DNA of 47,699 nt from Verrucomicrobia bacterium SCGC AAA164-E04 (GTDB taxonomy: Bacteria; Verrucomicrobiota; Verrucomicrobiia; Limisphaerales; AAA164-E04): positions 1 through 47,699 of the forward strand of contig KB911973.1 of assembly GCA_000383715.1 (NCBI GenBank), written 5' to 3'. The translations under genes and the position numbers were made by a program. Of the stretch, positions 1-7,941 are shown piece by piece. Every line of letters begins with the position of its first letter. Position 1 is the first letter of the stretch. A model generated the notes under the pieces. It saw only the letters and a list, made by a program, of their open reading frames with translations, made no database searches and was not told the DNA's origin.

Positions 1-95
1 ATAGTGATGCACACTTTTGAAGAAATGGCCTATAAGGAAATTGCTGAATCGATGGACTGTTCCATTGGAACCGTGATGTCGCGATTATTTTATGC
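1..95 (+). repeat. 95-bp inverted repeat, left arm
   Basis: Bases 1-95 are identical to the reverse complement of 6641-6735. Identity stops exactly at base 95/6641. The left arm begins at the first base of the window, so the true repeat could be longer to the left. The two arms lie in the same sigma-factor coding sequence in opposite orientation. Confidence 0.95.
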
Positions 96-153
96 GAGAA
101 GAAACTTAGCTTCCGTACTTAAGCGGATGTTGGAAGAGGACAGTCCATCATGA
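1..153 (+). CDS. ECF (RpoE-like) sigma factor, 3' fragment only
   Basis: The open frame runs from base 1 to the TGA at 151-153 and encodes the C-terminal part of sigma region 4: an EEMAYKEIAE first helix followed by a CSIGTVMSRLFYARRNL recognition helix, typical of ECF sigma factors. It ends in an ATGA overlap with the next gene, the usual arrangement for a sigma/anti-sigma pair. The first 95 bases are the exact reverse complement of 6641-6735 in the sigma gene at 6645-7191. Joining 7191-6641 to 96-153 gives an uninterrupted 202-residue sigma factor, so this fragment and that gene appear to be two halves of one gene. Sigma-70 family membership is certain from the motifs; the target regulon is unknown. 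Confidence 0.85.
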   Translation: MVMHTFEEMAYKEIAESMDCSIGTVMSRLFYARRNLASVLKRMLEEDSPS

Positions 154-662
154 ACGAAAAGCTGGTCATTCAAATTCAAGCGTATCTGGACGGAGAACTA
201 TCCGCAGAAGCCAGGCTGCAATTGCTGGCAAGGTTGGAAAAAGATTCGGAGGCTCGCGAACTATGTGATTCCCTGAAAGCTGAGCAAAGTCTTTTGAAAG
301 ATGTTGGGGAGAAAGACCATGAATTACCTGTGGCTCATTCATATTTCTGGAAAGCCATTTCCGATGAAATACTGCCTCATCCATCTCCCCGTAATCAGAC
401 AAGGCATAAACAGACTGCTGGTGCTTTCCAGCGATGGTCGGCATGGCTTGTCCCCGGTGGTGTTATTGCATGTATCGCATTGGTGGTGTTTCAGAAAGGT
501 CTTCTTGACGATGTCTTGGATGGCATTAAGTCCACCGGCAAGAAAGCTGCACGGAGAGCGCCCAGTTTCCATGAAATTGACAGCCAGCAGCAGAATGCAG
601 GATTTATCTCCTTCCGCTCTGAGTCCGAGGGTGTATCTGTAGTCTGGATTAGTAATTATTAG
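150..662 (+). CDS. Anti-sigma factor, membrane-anchored
   Basis: A 170-residue protein whose ATG overlaps the stop codon of the sigma fragment (ATGA), indicating translational coupling. The N-terminal part (about residues 1-60) is a short helical region, with a YLDGELSAEARLQLLARLE segment like the start of zf-HC2 anti-sigma domains, but the usual HxxxCxxC zinc ligands are absent; only one Cys (in LCDSL) is seen. One hydrophobic segment around residues 98-115 (WLVPGGVIACIALVVF) should anchor it in the inner membrane, followed by a basic patch and a short C-terminal periplasmic tail. It would hold the cognate sigma factor at the membrane until a signal arrives. Family assignment rests on position, architecture and weak N-terminal similarity. 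Confidence 0.75.
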   Translation: MNEKLVIQIQAYLDGELSAEARLQLLARLEKDSEARELCDSLKAEQSLLKDVGEKDHELPVAHSYFWKAISDEILPHPSPRNQTRHKQTAGAFQRWSAWLVPGGVIACIALVVFQKGLLDDVLDGIKSTGKKAARRAPSFHEIDSQQQNAGFISFRSESEGVSVVWISNY

Positions 663-721
663 GCTTTTCCATTTGCTCAATCGTATTAGAAAGATTAGTA
701 CATATTCTCAATATAAAGACT

Positions 722-1243
722 ATGAAAGCGACCAATTTATCAACGCCTAAATTTTGTTCAGCCCTTCAAATACTGGGGCTGGCGCTCATGGTTTTTTGGT
801 TCGCTGCCCCTGTATTACAGGCAGCTGAAACGCTCAAATTATCCGCAAGACTTGTTTGGGGTACGAACCGTGATAAATCTGCTGACGATGAACTCAAGGC
901 CATGACGCCAAAGCTCAAGTCAAAGTTTGTCAATATTTTCAAGTGGAAGGAATATTACGAAATATCCAAAAAAACTTTCCAATTTCCCAAACACGAGGGC
1001 AAGCAGATACGCATGAGCAAAAATTGCGAAATCATCATGAAACTTCTGGACAAAGATACATTGCAAGTTCAGGTCATTGGTGAGGATCAATTACAGCGCA
1101 CGGTCAAGCACCCCTTGAAGCCTATCCTCACTGACGGGGATCTCTTCGTTGTTGGAGGTGATGACAAAGACAGTTATGGAGATGCATGGTTCCTAGTTAT
1201 CACTCACCCAAATCTTGGTAAAGAGCACAAGAAAGAGGAGTAA
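722..1243 (+). CDS. Secreted hypothetical protein, 173 aa
   Basis: The protein starts with a signal peptide (hydrophobic core LGLALMVFWFAAPVLQA, cleavage probably after QAAE). The mature part is about 140 residues, rich in Lys, without cysteines in a recognisable pattern, and contains TFQFPKHEGKQIRMSKNCEI and a likely beta-rich C-terminal half. I do not recognise the family. It lies 59 bases after the anti-sigma gene on the same strand and could belong to the same transcription unit, which would make it a target or a sensor partner of the envelope-stress-type system. That role is only a guess from position. Confidence 0.6.
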   Translation: MKATNLSTPKFCSALQILGLALMVFWFAAPVLQAAETLKLSARLVWGTNRDKSADDELKAMTPKLKSKFVNIFKWKEYYEISKKTFQFPKHEGKQIRMSKNCEIIMKLLDKDTLQVQVIGEDQLQRTVKHPLKPILTDGDLFVVGGDDKDSYGDAWFLVITHPNLGKEHKKEE

Positions 1244-1464
1244 TCACTCTCGATCTCTGTTTTTTCGAACCCAATGCCTTCTGGAACTTTTTCCTCCGAG
1301 CAGACCTCCCTTGTTTCAATTCAAGCAAAACCCAAGTAACCTCTGGATGAGATTATATCCTTGGCATTCGGTCCTGAAATGTGGTTCATTTTCATTAAGT
1401 CATCCGGAACTGCATTTCTTATATTTTTTGGGAAATCTTAAAGTTTGATTTTGATTGGGAAATT

Positions 1465-2547
1465 ATGATTTTGAATATTTGCAACAAACCTTCAATCTGG
1501 CATCTTCTTTTGCTCCTTCTCTTTTCACCCAGTCCTGCGCAAGCTTTGTCTATTGAGATGGCTACTCAGCCAGGGAAACTGAAATATGACGTAGAAGTAT
1601 TCAGTGTTCGTCCCAGCGAGCAGGTGCGTTTGACTTTCGTGAATAACGACGAAATGCAGCACAATCTCCTCATACTCCAAGGCAAGGAGGGAATCACTTT
1701 AAAGGTCGCGCAGATGGCGTGGGCGCTTGGTCCTGGAGCTGTTGAGAAGGAATTTGTGCCTGATATGGATGAAACGGTGCTTGCTCACACCCGAGTGCTC
1801 AATCCAGGTGAGAAACAGACATTGAGTTTTCAAGCTCCTGAAAGTGAAGGTAAATATCCATATGTCTGTACCCTTCCCGGCCATGCTTTCTCTATGAAAG
1901 GGATAATGGTCGTGACTTCTGATCCTTCCTCCGTGACGGATGTTCAAGAAGAAGAAAAAAAGCTTTCCAACGATGCATTTGTCCTTAAACCGCATCACAA
2001 GCCACTGGTGAAGCGAGCGTTTGTTCGAGATGGTCCGCCGCGTGCCATCAGTGTTGGAATCCCAGGAGGGATCAATTTTTGTTTTGATGCTGAATCCTGC
2101 ATGGTTACCTTTGGTTGGTTTGGCCCTTTCCTTGACATTGGGCCTGATTGGGGGCGAAACGCTGGACAGCGTGGTGGTGGTTCAGTAAATGTTCTGGGAG
2201 AGCGCTTCCAGTCTGGACAGACCATGTTTCCAATACGTGTAGGGGGTAAGTACATAACACCACAAGTGAGTTTCAAGGGGTATCAATTGCGTGGTAAGGA
2301 AACTCCTGTCTTTGAATTTACGGTCAACGGAGCCTGGGTGAAAGAAACCGTTTCGGCTTCTGAAAAAGGAATTGGCCTGACCTATTCGTTTGAAATGGAC
2401 CCAGGTCTCGTAACCCCTATCTTTGTTTACCTTGATCGATCCAATGCTGAAGTTGAGGCATCACACGGTAAGTGGGATGGGAACTGGTTGAAGATTGAGC
2501 CTGAAAACATTGCTTCTTTTTCAATTTCCCATTATCGACAACCCTAA
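1465..2547 (+). CDS. Secreted cupredoxin (azurin/plastocyanin-like) protein with C-terminal extension
   Basis: A signal peptide (IWHLLLLLLFSPSPAQA) precedes a cupredoxin domain of about residues 30-150. The type 1 copper ligands are visible in the right order: His66 in MQHNLL, Cys135 in YPYVC, His140 in LPGHAF and Met144 in SMKG. This pattern is that of azurin/plastocyanin-type electron carriers. A second domain (about residues 180-360, with GGINFCFDAESC and a Gly-rich GQRGGGSVN stretch) follows and is not recognised; similar extensions occur next to PVC-type dehydrogenases. The propeller gene follows 13 bases downstream on the same strand, so the two proteins may work together in periplasmic oxidation, with the cupredoxin as electron acceptor. 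That pairing is inference. Confidence 0.75.
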   Translation: MILNICNKPSIWHLLLLLLFSPSPAQALSIEMATQPGKLKYDVEVFSVRPSEQVRLTFVNNDEMQHNLLILQGKEGITLKVAQMAWALGPGAVEKEFVPDMDETVLAHTRVLNPGEKQTLSFQAPESEGKYPYVCTLPGHAFSMKGIMVVTSDPSSVTDVQEEEKKLSNDAFVLKPHHKPLVKRAFVRDGPPRAISVGIPGGINFCFDAESCMVTFGWFGPFLDIGPDWGRNAGQRGGGSVNVLGERFQSGQTMFPIRVGGKYITPQVSFKGYQLRGKETPVFEFTVNGAWVKETVSASEKGIGLTYSFEMDPGLVTPIFVYLDRSNAEVEASHGKWDGNWLKIEPENIASFSISHYRQP

Positions 2548-2560
2548 ACCTCAACTGACT

Positions 2561-4084
2561 ATGCGTTCCAAGATTTCCATGAATCTCAAATTAACTTTTT
2601 CCCGATTGAGTACGGTTCTGGCAATTGTATGCTCCAACTATTTCCTTGAAACTTCCAATGCAGCAGCTCATGCGCCAGCGGGCTACATCGTGGAAACATT
2701 GGAAATTCCAGAAGGGGTCACTTTGGGGGTCGGTGGTTTGGCCTTTGCCCCGGACGATGCACTTTTCGTGACCTCACGGGAAGGTCAGGTCTGGCGATTA
2801 AAAGACGATGAATGGAGTCTTTTTGCAGATGGACTGCATGAAGTGCTTGGTATCTACATTGACCCTGTCACAGCTGAGGTCTGGGTCATGCAGCGCCCTG
2901 AGTTAACCAAGTTAATCGATGAGGATGGCGACGGAAGCGCTGATGTATTCAGGACAGTCAATGCCGATTGGGGATTGACGGACAATTATCATGAATATGC
3001 ATTTGGTATTGTGCGTGATTCCGGCGGGAATTTTTACGGAACACTCAACACCAGCTTGAGCTGGAAAGGCTGGGCGGGTAGTTCTAAATGGGACGTTGGA
3101 CGCGTTCATGATGGTAAGATGGGGAGGGCTACTAAATACCGCGGCTGGTCTTTCCAAATTACACCTGACGGCCGCTTTGTCCCGTGGTCCTCCGGGATGC
3201 GGTCTCCTGCAGGTATCGGCATGAACAGGCATGAAGAAATTTTTTATACGGATAATCAAGGAGACTGGAACGGTTCTTCCACCTTGCAGCATGTGGTTAA
3301 AGGGCGCTTCCATGGTCACCCTTCCTCATTGATGGACCATCCTGATTTTCAAGGCAAGGATCTGAATGCCATTCCAGTTGAAACTTACGATGAGTTGAGA
3401 ACCCCTCCCGCCGTATTCTTCATTCATGGAGATCTTGCGAATTCACCTGGAGAGCCTGTCTTCAATGAAACGGGTGGACAGTTCGGCCCTTTTGAGGATC
3501 AGGTCTTCGTAGGTGATCAATCACGCTCCAATCTAATGCGTATCTATCTGGAAAAAGTTCAGGGTGAATACCAAGGTGCTATTTTCAATTTCATTGATCC
3601 CATGCAAACTGGAATTGTTCGAAATCAATTTGATAAAAATGGAGTGCTTTATGTTGGTCAGACAGGGCGCGGATGGCGATCGGTCGGCAGTGAAATATTT
3701 GGCTTGCAAACTGTGCGTTGGGACAGAAGAACCACACCTGTTGAAATGCATTCGATCCGTTTAACAACAACAGGGTTTGAGATACGGTTTACACAACCCA
3801 TGGACGAAACGTTGCTGAGAGATGTAAATCAATTTTCAATTCAACATTGGAAGTATCTCTATCGTCCCGAATACGGTTCCCCCAAGGCAGATAAAACGAA
3901 AGTTACACCTGCTAATGTGAAGGTATCCCACGATGGGATGAGGGTGCGCTTTGATGTGCCTTTGCTGACCGGTAGAGTATACGAATTCAAGGCTCTGGGT
4001 ATGAAATCCAAATCAGGTGGTGATCTGACTAATCCGATTGGATGGTATACCTTGAACCACTTGCGATTGAATGATACCAGATAG
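2561..4084 (+). CDS. Secreted PVC-type beta-propeller dehydrogenase-like protein
   Basis: The protein is about 507 residues. An upstream in-frame start at 2495 would overlap the previous gene, so the ATG at 2561 (or 2579) is preferred. A signal peptide is followed by a beta-propeller of the soluble glucose/sorbosone dehydrogenase type as found in Planctomycetes and Verrucomicrobia membrane-bound dehydrogenase domains: repeated blade motifs such as GVGGLAFAPDDALFVTSREG, LIDEDGDGSADVF (a calcium-site-like DxDxDG) and MRSPAGIGMN. No haem-binding CxxCH is present, unlike many relatives, so it may depend on the adjacent cupredoxin for electron transfer. A C-terminal Ig-like part starts near residue 390. 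Substrate unknown, probably a sugar or alcohol. Confidence 0.7.
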   Translation: MRSKISMNLKLTFSRLSTVLAIVCSNYFLETSNAAAHAPAGYIVETLEIPEGVTLGVGGLAFAPDDALFVTSREGQVWRLKDDEWSLFADGLHEVLGIYIDPVTAEVWVMQRPELTKLIDEDGDGSADVFRTVNADWGLTDNYHEYAFGIVRDSGGNFYGTLNTSLSWKGWAGSSKWDVGRVHDGKMGRATKYRGWSFQITPDGRFVPWSSGMRSPAGIGMNRHEEIFYTDNQGDWNGSSTLQHVVKGRFHGHPSSLMDHPDFQGKDLNAIPVETYDELRTPPAVFFIHGDLANSPGEPVFNETGGQFGPFEDQVFVGDQSRSNLMRIYLEKVQGEYQGAIFNFIDPMQTGIVRNQFDKNGVLYVGQTGRGWRSVGSEIFGLQTVRWDRRTTPVEMHSIRLTTTGFEIRFTQPMDETLLRDVNQFSIQHWKYLYRPEYGSPKADKTKVTPANVKVSHDGMRVRFDVPLLTGRVYEFKALGMKSKSGGDLTNPIGWYTLNHLRLNDTR

Positions 4085-4131
4085 AAGTCAGTCTACGTTT
4101 GCCATACGAGTAGGGCTTTTTTCCTTGCGCA

Positions 4132-5094
4132 TCAACGGATTCCTTCAAGCATGCACCGAGCGTTTTTGATATCCTTCTTTATTTGTGATTTCAGTGAATC
4201 AACGTCTGGAAAACGACGTTCGCCCCTCAGTCTTCCCTTGATTTCCAGTCCAATGCGTTTGTCATAAAGGTTCATCTCAAAATCCCAGAAATGAGCCTCC
4301 ACCTGAAGCTTGGGATCAGTATGGTTGAGAGTTGGTCGTTTCCCTATATTCAAAACTCCACCGCGTTCCTGACCTTCGATATTGCAAGTGATGGCGTATA
4401 CGCCCAGGGGCGGAAGTGCGAGTCGCTGGCAGTCCAGGTTTGCAGTTGGGAAACCTAGTTTTCGGCCAAGTCCATCTCCCGAAATGACCTGCCCCATGAG
4501 GGAGTAAGGCCTTCCGAGTAATTTCGAGGTCATTTCGATGTCTCCTGATTGAATTAAATGCCTGATGCGCGTGCTGCTGACCAAGTCTTCCCCATAATGA
4601 AGAGGAAGTTTCCCTTCTACCTGAAATCCATGATATTTTCCGCAGTCTTTGAGAAAATCTACATTGCCCTGTCGGCGACAGCCGAAGGAGAAATTGGACC
4701 CAACACTTATCCCTGATAAATGACGCGTATAATGCCTGATCTTCTCCACAAAATCTTCTGCGGACATTTGACTCAAGCGCTTGTCAAAAGGAATCATCCA
4801 CGCAATATTCACACCGATTGATTCGAGGAGTGCTTGTTTGTAATCAGTCGGATAAATAAGTTTAGGTGATCGGTCGGGAGTCAGTAGCTCTGCGGGGTGG
4901 GTCTGAAACGTAAGGACGACGGAGAGCCCTTTTGTAGATCTGGCCTGGTCGATGAGGTGTTTCAGGACCGACTGATGACCTAGATGTAAACCGTCAAACA
5001 TTCCGATAGCACAAAATACAGGTTGCTCCCCTATAGGTAATGCCTCGAAGTGTTGAATAGTTTTCATGCGCATCGCTACACTTTCTGCCATCAT
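4132..5094 (-). CDS. ribF: Bifunctional riboflavin kinase / FAD synthetase
   Basis: Converts riboflavin to FMN and then FAD in the cytoplasm. The N-terminal nucleotidyltransferase half has the GMFDGLHLGH motif (residues 31-40 from this start) and STRIRHLIQSGD; the C-terminal flavokinase half has GDGLGRKLGFPTANL and GVYAI, followed by VEAHFWDFEMNLYDKRIGL. The length of 320 residues is normal. An ATG at 5094 overlaps the truB stop as ATGA and is chosen; an internal ATG at 5067 (MKTIQHFEAL) is equally plausible and matches the usual family start better. truB-ribF adjacency is a common bacterial arrangement. Confidence 0.92.
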   Translation of the reverse strand: MMAESVAMRMKTIQHFEALPIGEQPVFCAIGMFDGLHLGHQSVLKHLIDQARSTKGLSVVLTFQTHPAELLTPDRSPKLIYPTDYKQALLESIGVNIAWMIPFDKRLSQMSAEDFVEKIRHYTRHLSGISVGSNFSFGCRRQGNVDFLKDCGKYHGFQVEGKLPLHYGEDLVSSTRIRHLIQSGDIEMTSKLLGRPYSLMGQVISGDGLGRKLGFPTANLDCQRLALPPLGVYAITCNIEGQERGGVLNIGKRPTLNHTDPKLQVEAHFWDFEMNLYDKRIGLEIKGRLRGERRFPDVDSLKSQIKKDIKNARCMLEGIR

Positions 5095-5810
5095 GGCCTT
5101 GCTGCATCGGCGAGGGAGGGGGGTAGCAAAGATGCCATCAATGATCCCATATCGCACGCAAGAATGTCATCCAGAGGTATCGCTGCCTGTATCTTAAAAT
5201 TTCCGGAAACAGTGCGACGGAGCGTTTTCAAGTGGGCGCCACAGCCGATGTTTTGTCCAAGATCCTGCGCCAGACTTCGAACGTAGGTGCCTTTTGTGCA
5301 TGCAACCTCAAATTCGCATTCTGGTCGTTGATAGGTTTTGATTCGGAAGTAATAAATGTGGATGAGCCGAGGAGGTCTTTCCACTTCAATTCCCTTGCGT
5401 GCTAATTTGTAGAGAGGGACACCGTTTCTTTTGATGGCAGAAACCATGGGGGGTATTTGCATTTGATCCCCCTTGAAAGCCTGGGTAAATTCGTTGAGTC
5501 GCTCTGTTGATAGATCAGGTATGTCTTTTTCTGCGACGGTTTCTCCGTCGATATCATAACTGTTAGTTTCTCGCCCAAGCTCAATGATTCCCGTATAAAC
5601 TTTATCTTCTCCCATGAGTTTTTCGGAGAGCTTGGTGGCTTTGCCCAACACTAGAATCAAAAGACCTGTCGCATTTGGATCCAGTGTCCCGCAGTGTCCA
5701 ACCTTTTTGATTCTAAACCTTTTTCTTACCGCATCGACAACATCATGTGAAGTCATGCCCGAAGGTTTGTCTACCAATAGAATTCCATCCGGAGTGGCAT
5801 TTTTAACCAT
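5091..5810 (-). CDS. truB: tRNA pseudouridine(55) synthase
   Basis: Makes the conserved pseudouridine 55 in the T-loop of tRNAs. The catalytic motif GTLDPNATGLL is present with the nucleophile Asp44, along with the N-terminal GILLVDKPSGMTSHDVV and the later CTKGTYVRSLAQDLG. At 239 residues it has the core domain and little of a C-terminal PUA domain, as in shorter bacterial forms. It overlaps ribF by four bases and follows nrnA, giving the nrnA-truB-ribF part of the widespread nusA-infB-rbfA-nrnA-truB-ribF cluster. Confidence 0.95.
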   Translation of the reverse strand: MVKNATPDGILLVDKPSGMTSHDVVDAVRKRFRIKKVGHCGTLDPNATGLLILVLGKATKLSEKLMGEDKVYTGIIELGRETNSYDIDGETVAEKDIPDLSTERLNEFTQAFKGDQMQIPPMVSAIKRNGVPLYKLARKGIEVERPPRLIHIYYFRIKTYQRPECEFEVACTKGTYVRSLAQDLGQNIGCGAHLKTLRRTVSGNFKIQAAIPLDDILACDMGSLMASLLPPSLADAARP

Positions 5811-5842
5811 CTGAAAATTTACTGTTTTTAAATTAGGGGTGA

Positions 5843-6595
5843 TTATTCTTCTGGAGAGAGGGTCTTCAGAGCTTTTCGAATGGCCGAGATGACCTTTCGC
5901 TGAACAGAAAGTTGACTGCCTTCCATACGCGCTCCTGACGCCGCTTTGTGGCCTCCACCGCCAAATAGCTTAGCAATTTCGTTCACATTGACATCAGGAT
6001 GTTTCGACCTAAGGCTTATTCGCGTTTCACCGGGTTCTACCTCTTCAAAGAGGCACGCTACCACTACAGGTTCTATGGCTCGAATGTGATCGATCAATCC
6101 CTCCGTATCTTCTCTGGTTGCTCCTGTCTTGGAGTAATCAGATTTCTTGAGCCAGAGGTATGCAATCTGGTTCTCGTCCGTTAATTTGAACTGATTGTAA
6201 ACTCTTCTCAGGAGACGGACTCGAGACAGCGAGTAGGACTGATAAACCTCATCACAAATTCGGGCAATACTTGCTCCTCTTTTGACGAGTTCTCCTGCAG
6301 TTTGAAAGGTATCTGGGCTGGTCGATGGATATTGAAAAGATCCTGTGTCGGTAGAAATTGCAGTGAAAAGAACATCCGCAATTTCCGCGGTAACAGGCCA
6401 TCTTGCGGCCTTCATTAACTGAAAGATCATCTCGCCGCTGGACGAAGCATTGGATGCAATCCAATTCAAATCACCGTATCTTGTGTTGCTTGGGTGATGA
6501 TCAATATTGATCAGTAGCTTTCGTTCAGTAATAGAATCAACCACGCTGCCAATTCTTTCATACGAGGCAGGCTTATTTCCGCGGTAACAGGCCAT
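5843..6595 (-). CDS. nrnA: DHH-family oligoribonuclease (NrnA-like), 5' end missing
   Basis: The family degrades short RNA (nanoRNA) and dephosphorylates pAp. The DHH motif (INIDHHPSN), the ASSSGEMIFQLM helix, TAISTDTGSFQYPST and the C-terminal DHHA1 signature FGGGGHKAASGARM are intact. Normal proteins are about 320-340 residues; this one lacks roughly 90-100 N-terminal residues including the HxxPDGDA metal-binding motif. Native sequence starts at 6574 (reading ASYERIGSVVD); the ATG at 6595 lies in a displaced 70-base copy of the gene's own interior. rbfA and infB, expected upstream, are replaced by the sigma gene. The gene is therefore broken here, either truly or by a chimeric assembly join; the latter is favoured because cluster order and frame are otherwise good. 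Confidence 0.85.
   Translation of the reverse strand: MACYRGNKPASYERIGSVVDSITERKLLINIDHHPSNTRYGDLNWIASNASSSGEMIFQLMKAARWPVTAEIADVLFTAISTDTGSFQYPSTSPDTFQTAGELVKRGASIARICDEVYQSYSLSRVRLLRRVYNQFKLTDENQIAYLWLKKSDYSKTGATREDTEGLIDHIRAIEPVVVACLFEEVEPGETRISLRSKHPDVNVNEIAKLFGGGGHKAASGARMEGSQLSVQRKVISAIRKALKTLSPEE
6381..6450 (+). repeat. 70-bp direct repeat, copy 1 (native, inside nrnA)
   Basis: Identical to 6575-6644. This copy sits inside the intact reading frame of the DHH gene, encoding SSSGEMIFQLMKAARWPVTAEI, so it is the original. Confidence 0.95.
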
Positions 6596-7191
6596 CTTGC
6601 GGCCTTCATTAACTGAAAGATCATCTCGCCGCTGGACGAAGCATAAAATAATCGCGACATCACGGTTCCAATGGAACAGTCCATCGATTCAGCAATTTCC
6701 TTATAGGCCATTTCTTCAAAAGTGTGCATCACTATGACTGCCCGATGCCCTTCACTCAATTGAGCAAGCGCTCTATCAATTGTCTTCTTTAATTCTTCCC
6801 GCTCGAGCCCTTCCGTCGGGTTTGTTTCCACAATGGGTAACTTTCGCTCAACTCCACCCAAGTTTTCATCCATTTCTTCGATGGATTCGGCAAATTTCCA
6901 TCGTTTGGCTTTACGAATGTGATCCAGGCAAACATTGATAGTCACTCGAGTCATCCAGGTTGCAAAGCTGCTGTCCCCATGAAACTGCGACAATCGATTC
7001 CATGCTTTGATCCACGCAAGCTGAGCCATGTCCAGAGCCGTGTTCTCATCGCGCATCATGCTCAAAGCTCGACGAAATATTTTGTCACCGTGCCTGCGAA
7101 CCAATTCTTCGAAGGCGACCGCATCACCTGTTTTGGCAGCGGAGACGACTTCCGTTTCTTCACGGTCTTCGAATGAAAAATCTGCAGACAT
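6511..7191 (-). CDS. ECF sigma factor, C-terminus replaced by nrnA-derived sequence
   Basis: Native sigma sequence runs from 7191 to 6641: region 2 with AVAFEELVRRHGDKIFRRAL, DMAQLAWIKAWNRL and FATWMTRVTINVCLDHIRKAKR, and region 4 with AQLSEGHRAVIVMHTFEEMAYKEIAE. After LFYA the frame enters the 70-base nrnA copy in the DHH gene's own frame (SSSGEMIFQLM), then continues out of frame into nrnA. The natural ending is at 96-153 of the window. The protein as written would lack the end of the region 4.2 recognition helix and would probably not function. It lies 40 bases downstream of hisB on the same strand. Sigma identity is certain; the fused end is almost surely not a natural product. Confidence 0.85.
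   Translation of the reverse strand: MSADFSFEDREETEVVSAAKTGDAVAFEELVRRHGDKIFRRALSMMRDENTALDMAQLAWIKAWNRLSQFHGDSSFATWMTRVTINVCLDHIRKAKRWKFAESIEEMDENLGGVERKLPIVETNPTEGLEREELKKTIDRALAQLSEGHRAVIVMHTFEEMAYKEIAESMDCSIGTVMSRLFYASSSGEMIFQLMKAARWPVTAEISLPRMKELAAWLILLLNESY
6575..6644 (+). repeat. 70-bp direct repeat, copy 2 (at the joint)
   Basis: Identical to 6381-6450 and lying 194 bases further on in the same orientation. On one side it joins the truncated nrnA at 6574; on the other it shares four bases (gcat, 6641-6644) with the sigma-gene inverted repeat. It behaves as filler DNA at a breakpoint with short microhomology. Confidence 0.95.
6641..6735 (-). repeat. 95-bp inverted repeat, right arm
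   Basis: Reverse complement of bases 1-95, without mismatch. Recombination between the two arms would invert 96-6640 and rebuild an intact sigma/anti-sigma operon. Confidence 0.95.
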
Positions 7192-7230
7192 TGAAGTGAC
7201 GTTCGAGACTGAACCAATATTCAGTAAAAA

Positions 7231-7893
7231 TTAAAGCTTACCTTTGGTGCTTGGAATTTGATCACTGATGCGCGGGTCGTGCGAACAAGCAAAGTCGACG
7301 CCTTTGGCGAAGGCTTTGAAGAGACCCTCAACAACATGATGGGGTTCTTCTCCATAAAGAAGTTCCAAATGGAGATTACATTTCGCAGCGTTGGTAAAAC
7401 CCTGAAAAAACTCTCTGGCCAGACCAAACCTGAAGCGAGATGACATGTCTTGGTTTTTCTCTTCTTGTGTGATGCACTTCATCCCCATGCCATCCATCCC
7501 TTTCCATACCATGTAAGGCCGCCCGCTGAAGTCAATCACACAGCGTGCCAAGCACTCATCCATGGGAACGTAAGATTCACCGGTGAAGGGGTTTTTAGGA
7601 TCAAATCCAAAACCATAGCGCCGGATGCCTTTTTTATCTCCAAGGGCATTTAAAAAGGCTTCTCCAAGTGCAATACCGCAATCCTCCACGGTGTGATGCC
7701 CATCGACATCAATATCCCCATCGCATTCCAGCTCAAGATCCAGCACAGCATGCCGTGCAAATAAATCCAGCATGTGGCTGAAAAACGGAATACCGGTTTG
7801 AATGCGGTAATCACCTGTTCCATCGATATTCAATTTCAAACGGATATGCGTTTCACCCGTCTTCCGGTCAATTTTGGCCTGTCGCCCACTCAT
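7231..7893 (-). CDS. hisB: Imidazoleglycerol-phosphate dehydratase
   Basis: Catalyses the sixth step of histidine synthesis. The two metal-binding repeats of the family are seen: DGHHTVEDCGIALGEAF (residues 64-80) and GEEPHHVVEGLFKAFA near residues 181-196, plus the FFSHMLD segment (37-43) and SGRPYMVW. The 220-residue length is that of a monofunctional dehydratase without the phosphatase domain found in enteric bacteria. No other his gene is in the window. The sigma gene follows on the same strand. Confidence 0.96.
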   Translation of the reverse strand: MSGRQAKIDRKTGETHIRLKLNIDGTGDYRIQTGIPFFSHMLDLFARHAVLDLELECDGDIDVDGHHTVEDCGIALGEAFLNALGDKKGIRRYGFGFDPKNPFTGESYVPMDECLARCVIDFSGRPYMVWKGMDGMGMKCITQEEKNQDMSSRFRFGLAREFFQGFTNAAKCNLHLELLYGEEPHHVVEGLFKAFAKGVDFACSHDPRISDQIPSTKGKL

Positions 7894-7941
7894 CGTGTCT
7901 TCGTTATCCCATGGAGTTGAATCTTACAAAAGGAAAATGTG

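Noticed and set aside
1215..1448. A 77-codon frame between the secreted hypothetical and the cupredoxin gene
   Set aside because: Overlaps the end of the previous gene, rich in Phe/Leu/Ser, no family and no ribosome binding site.
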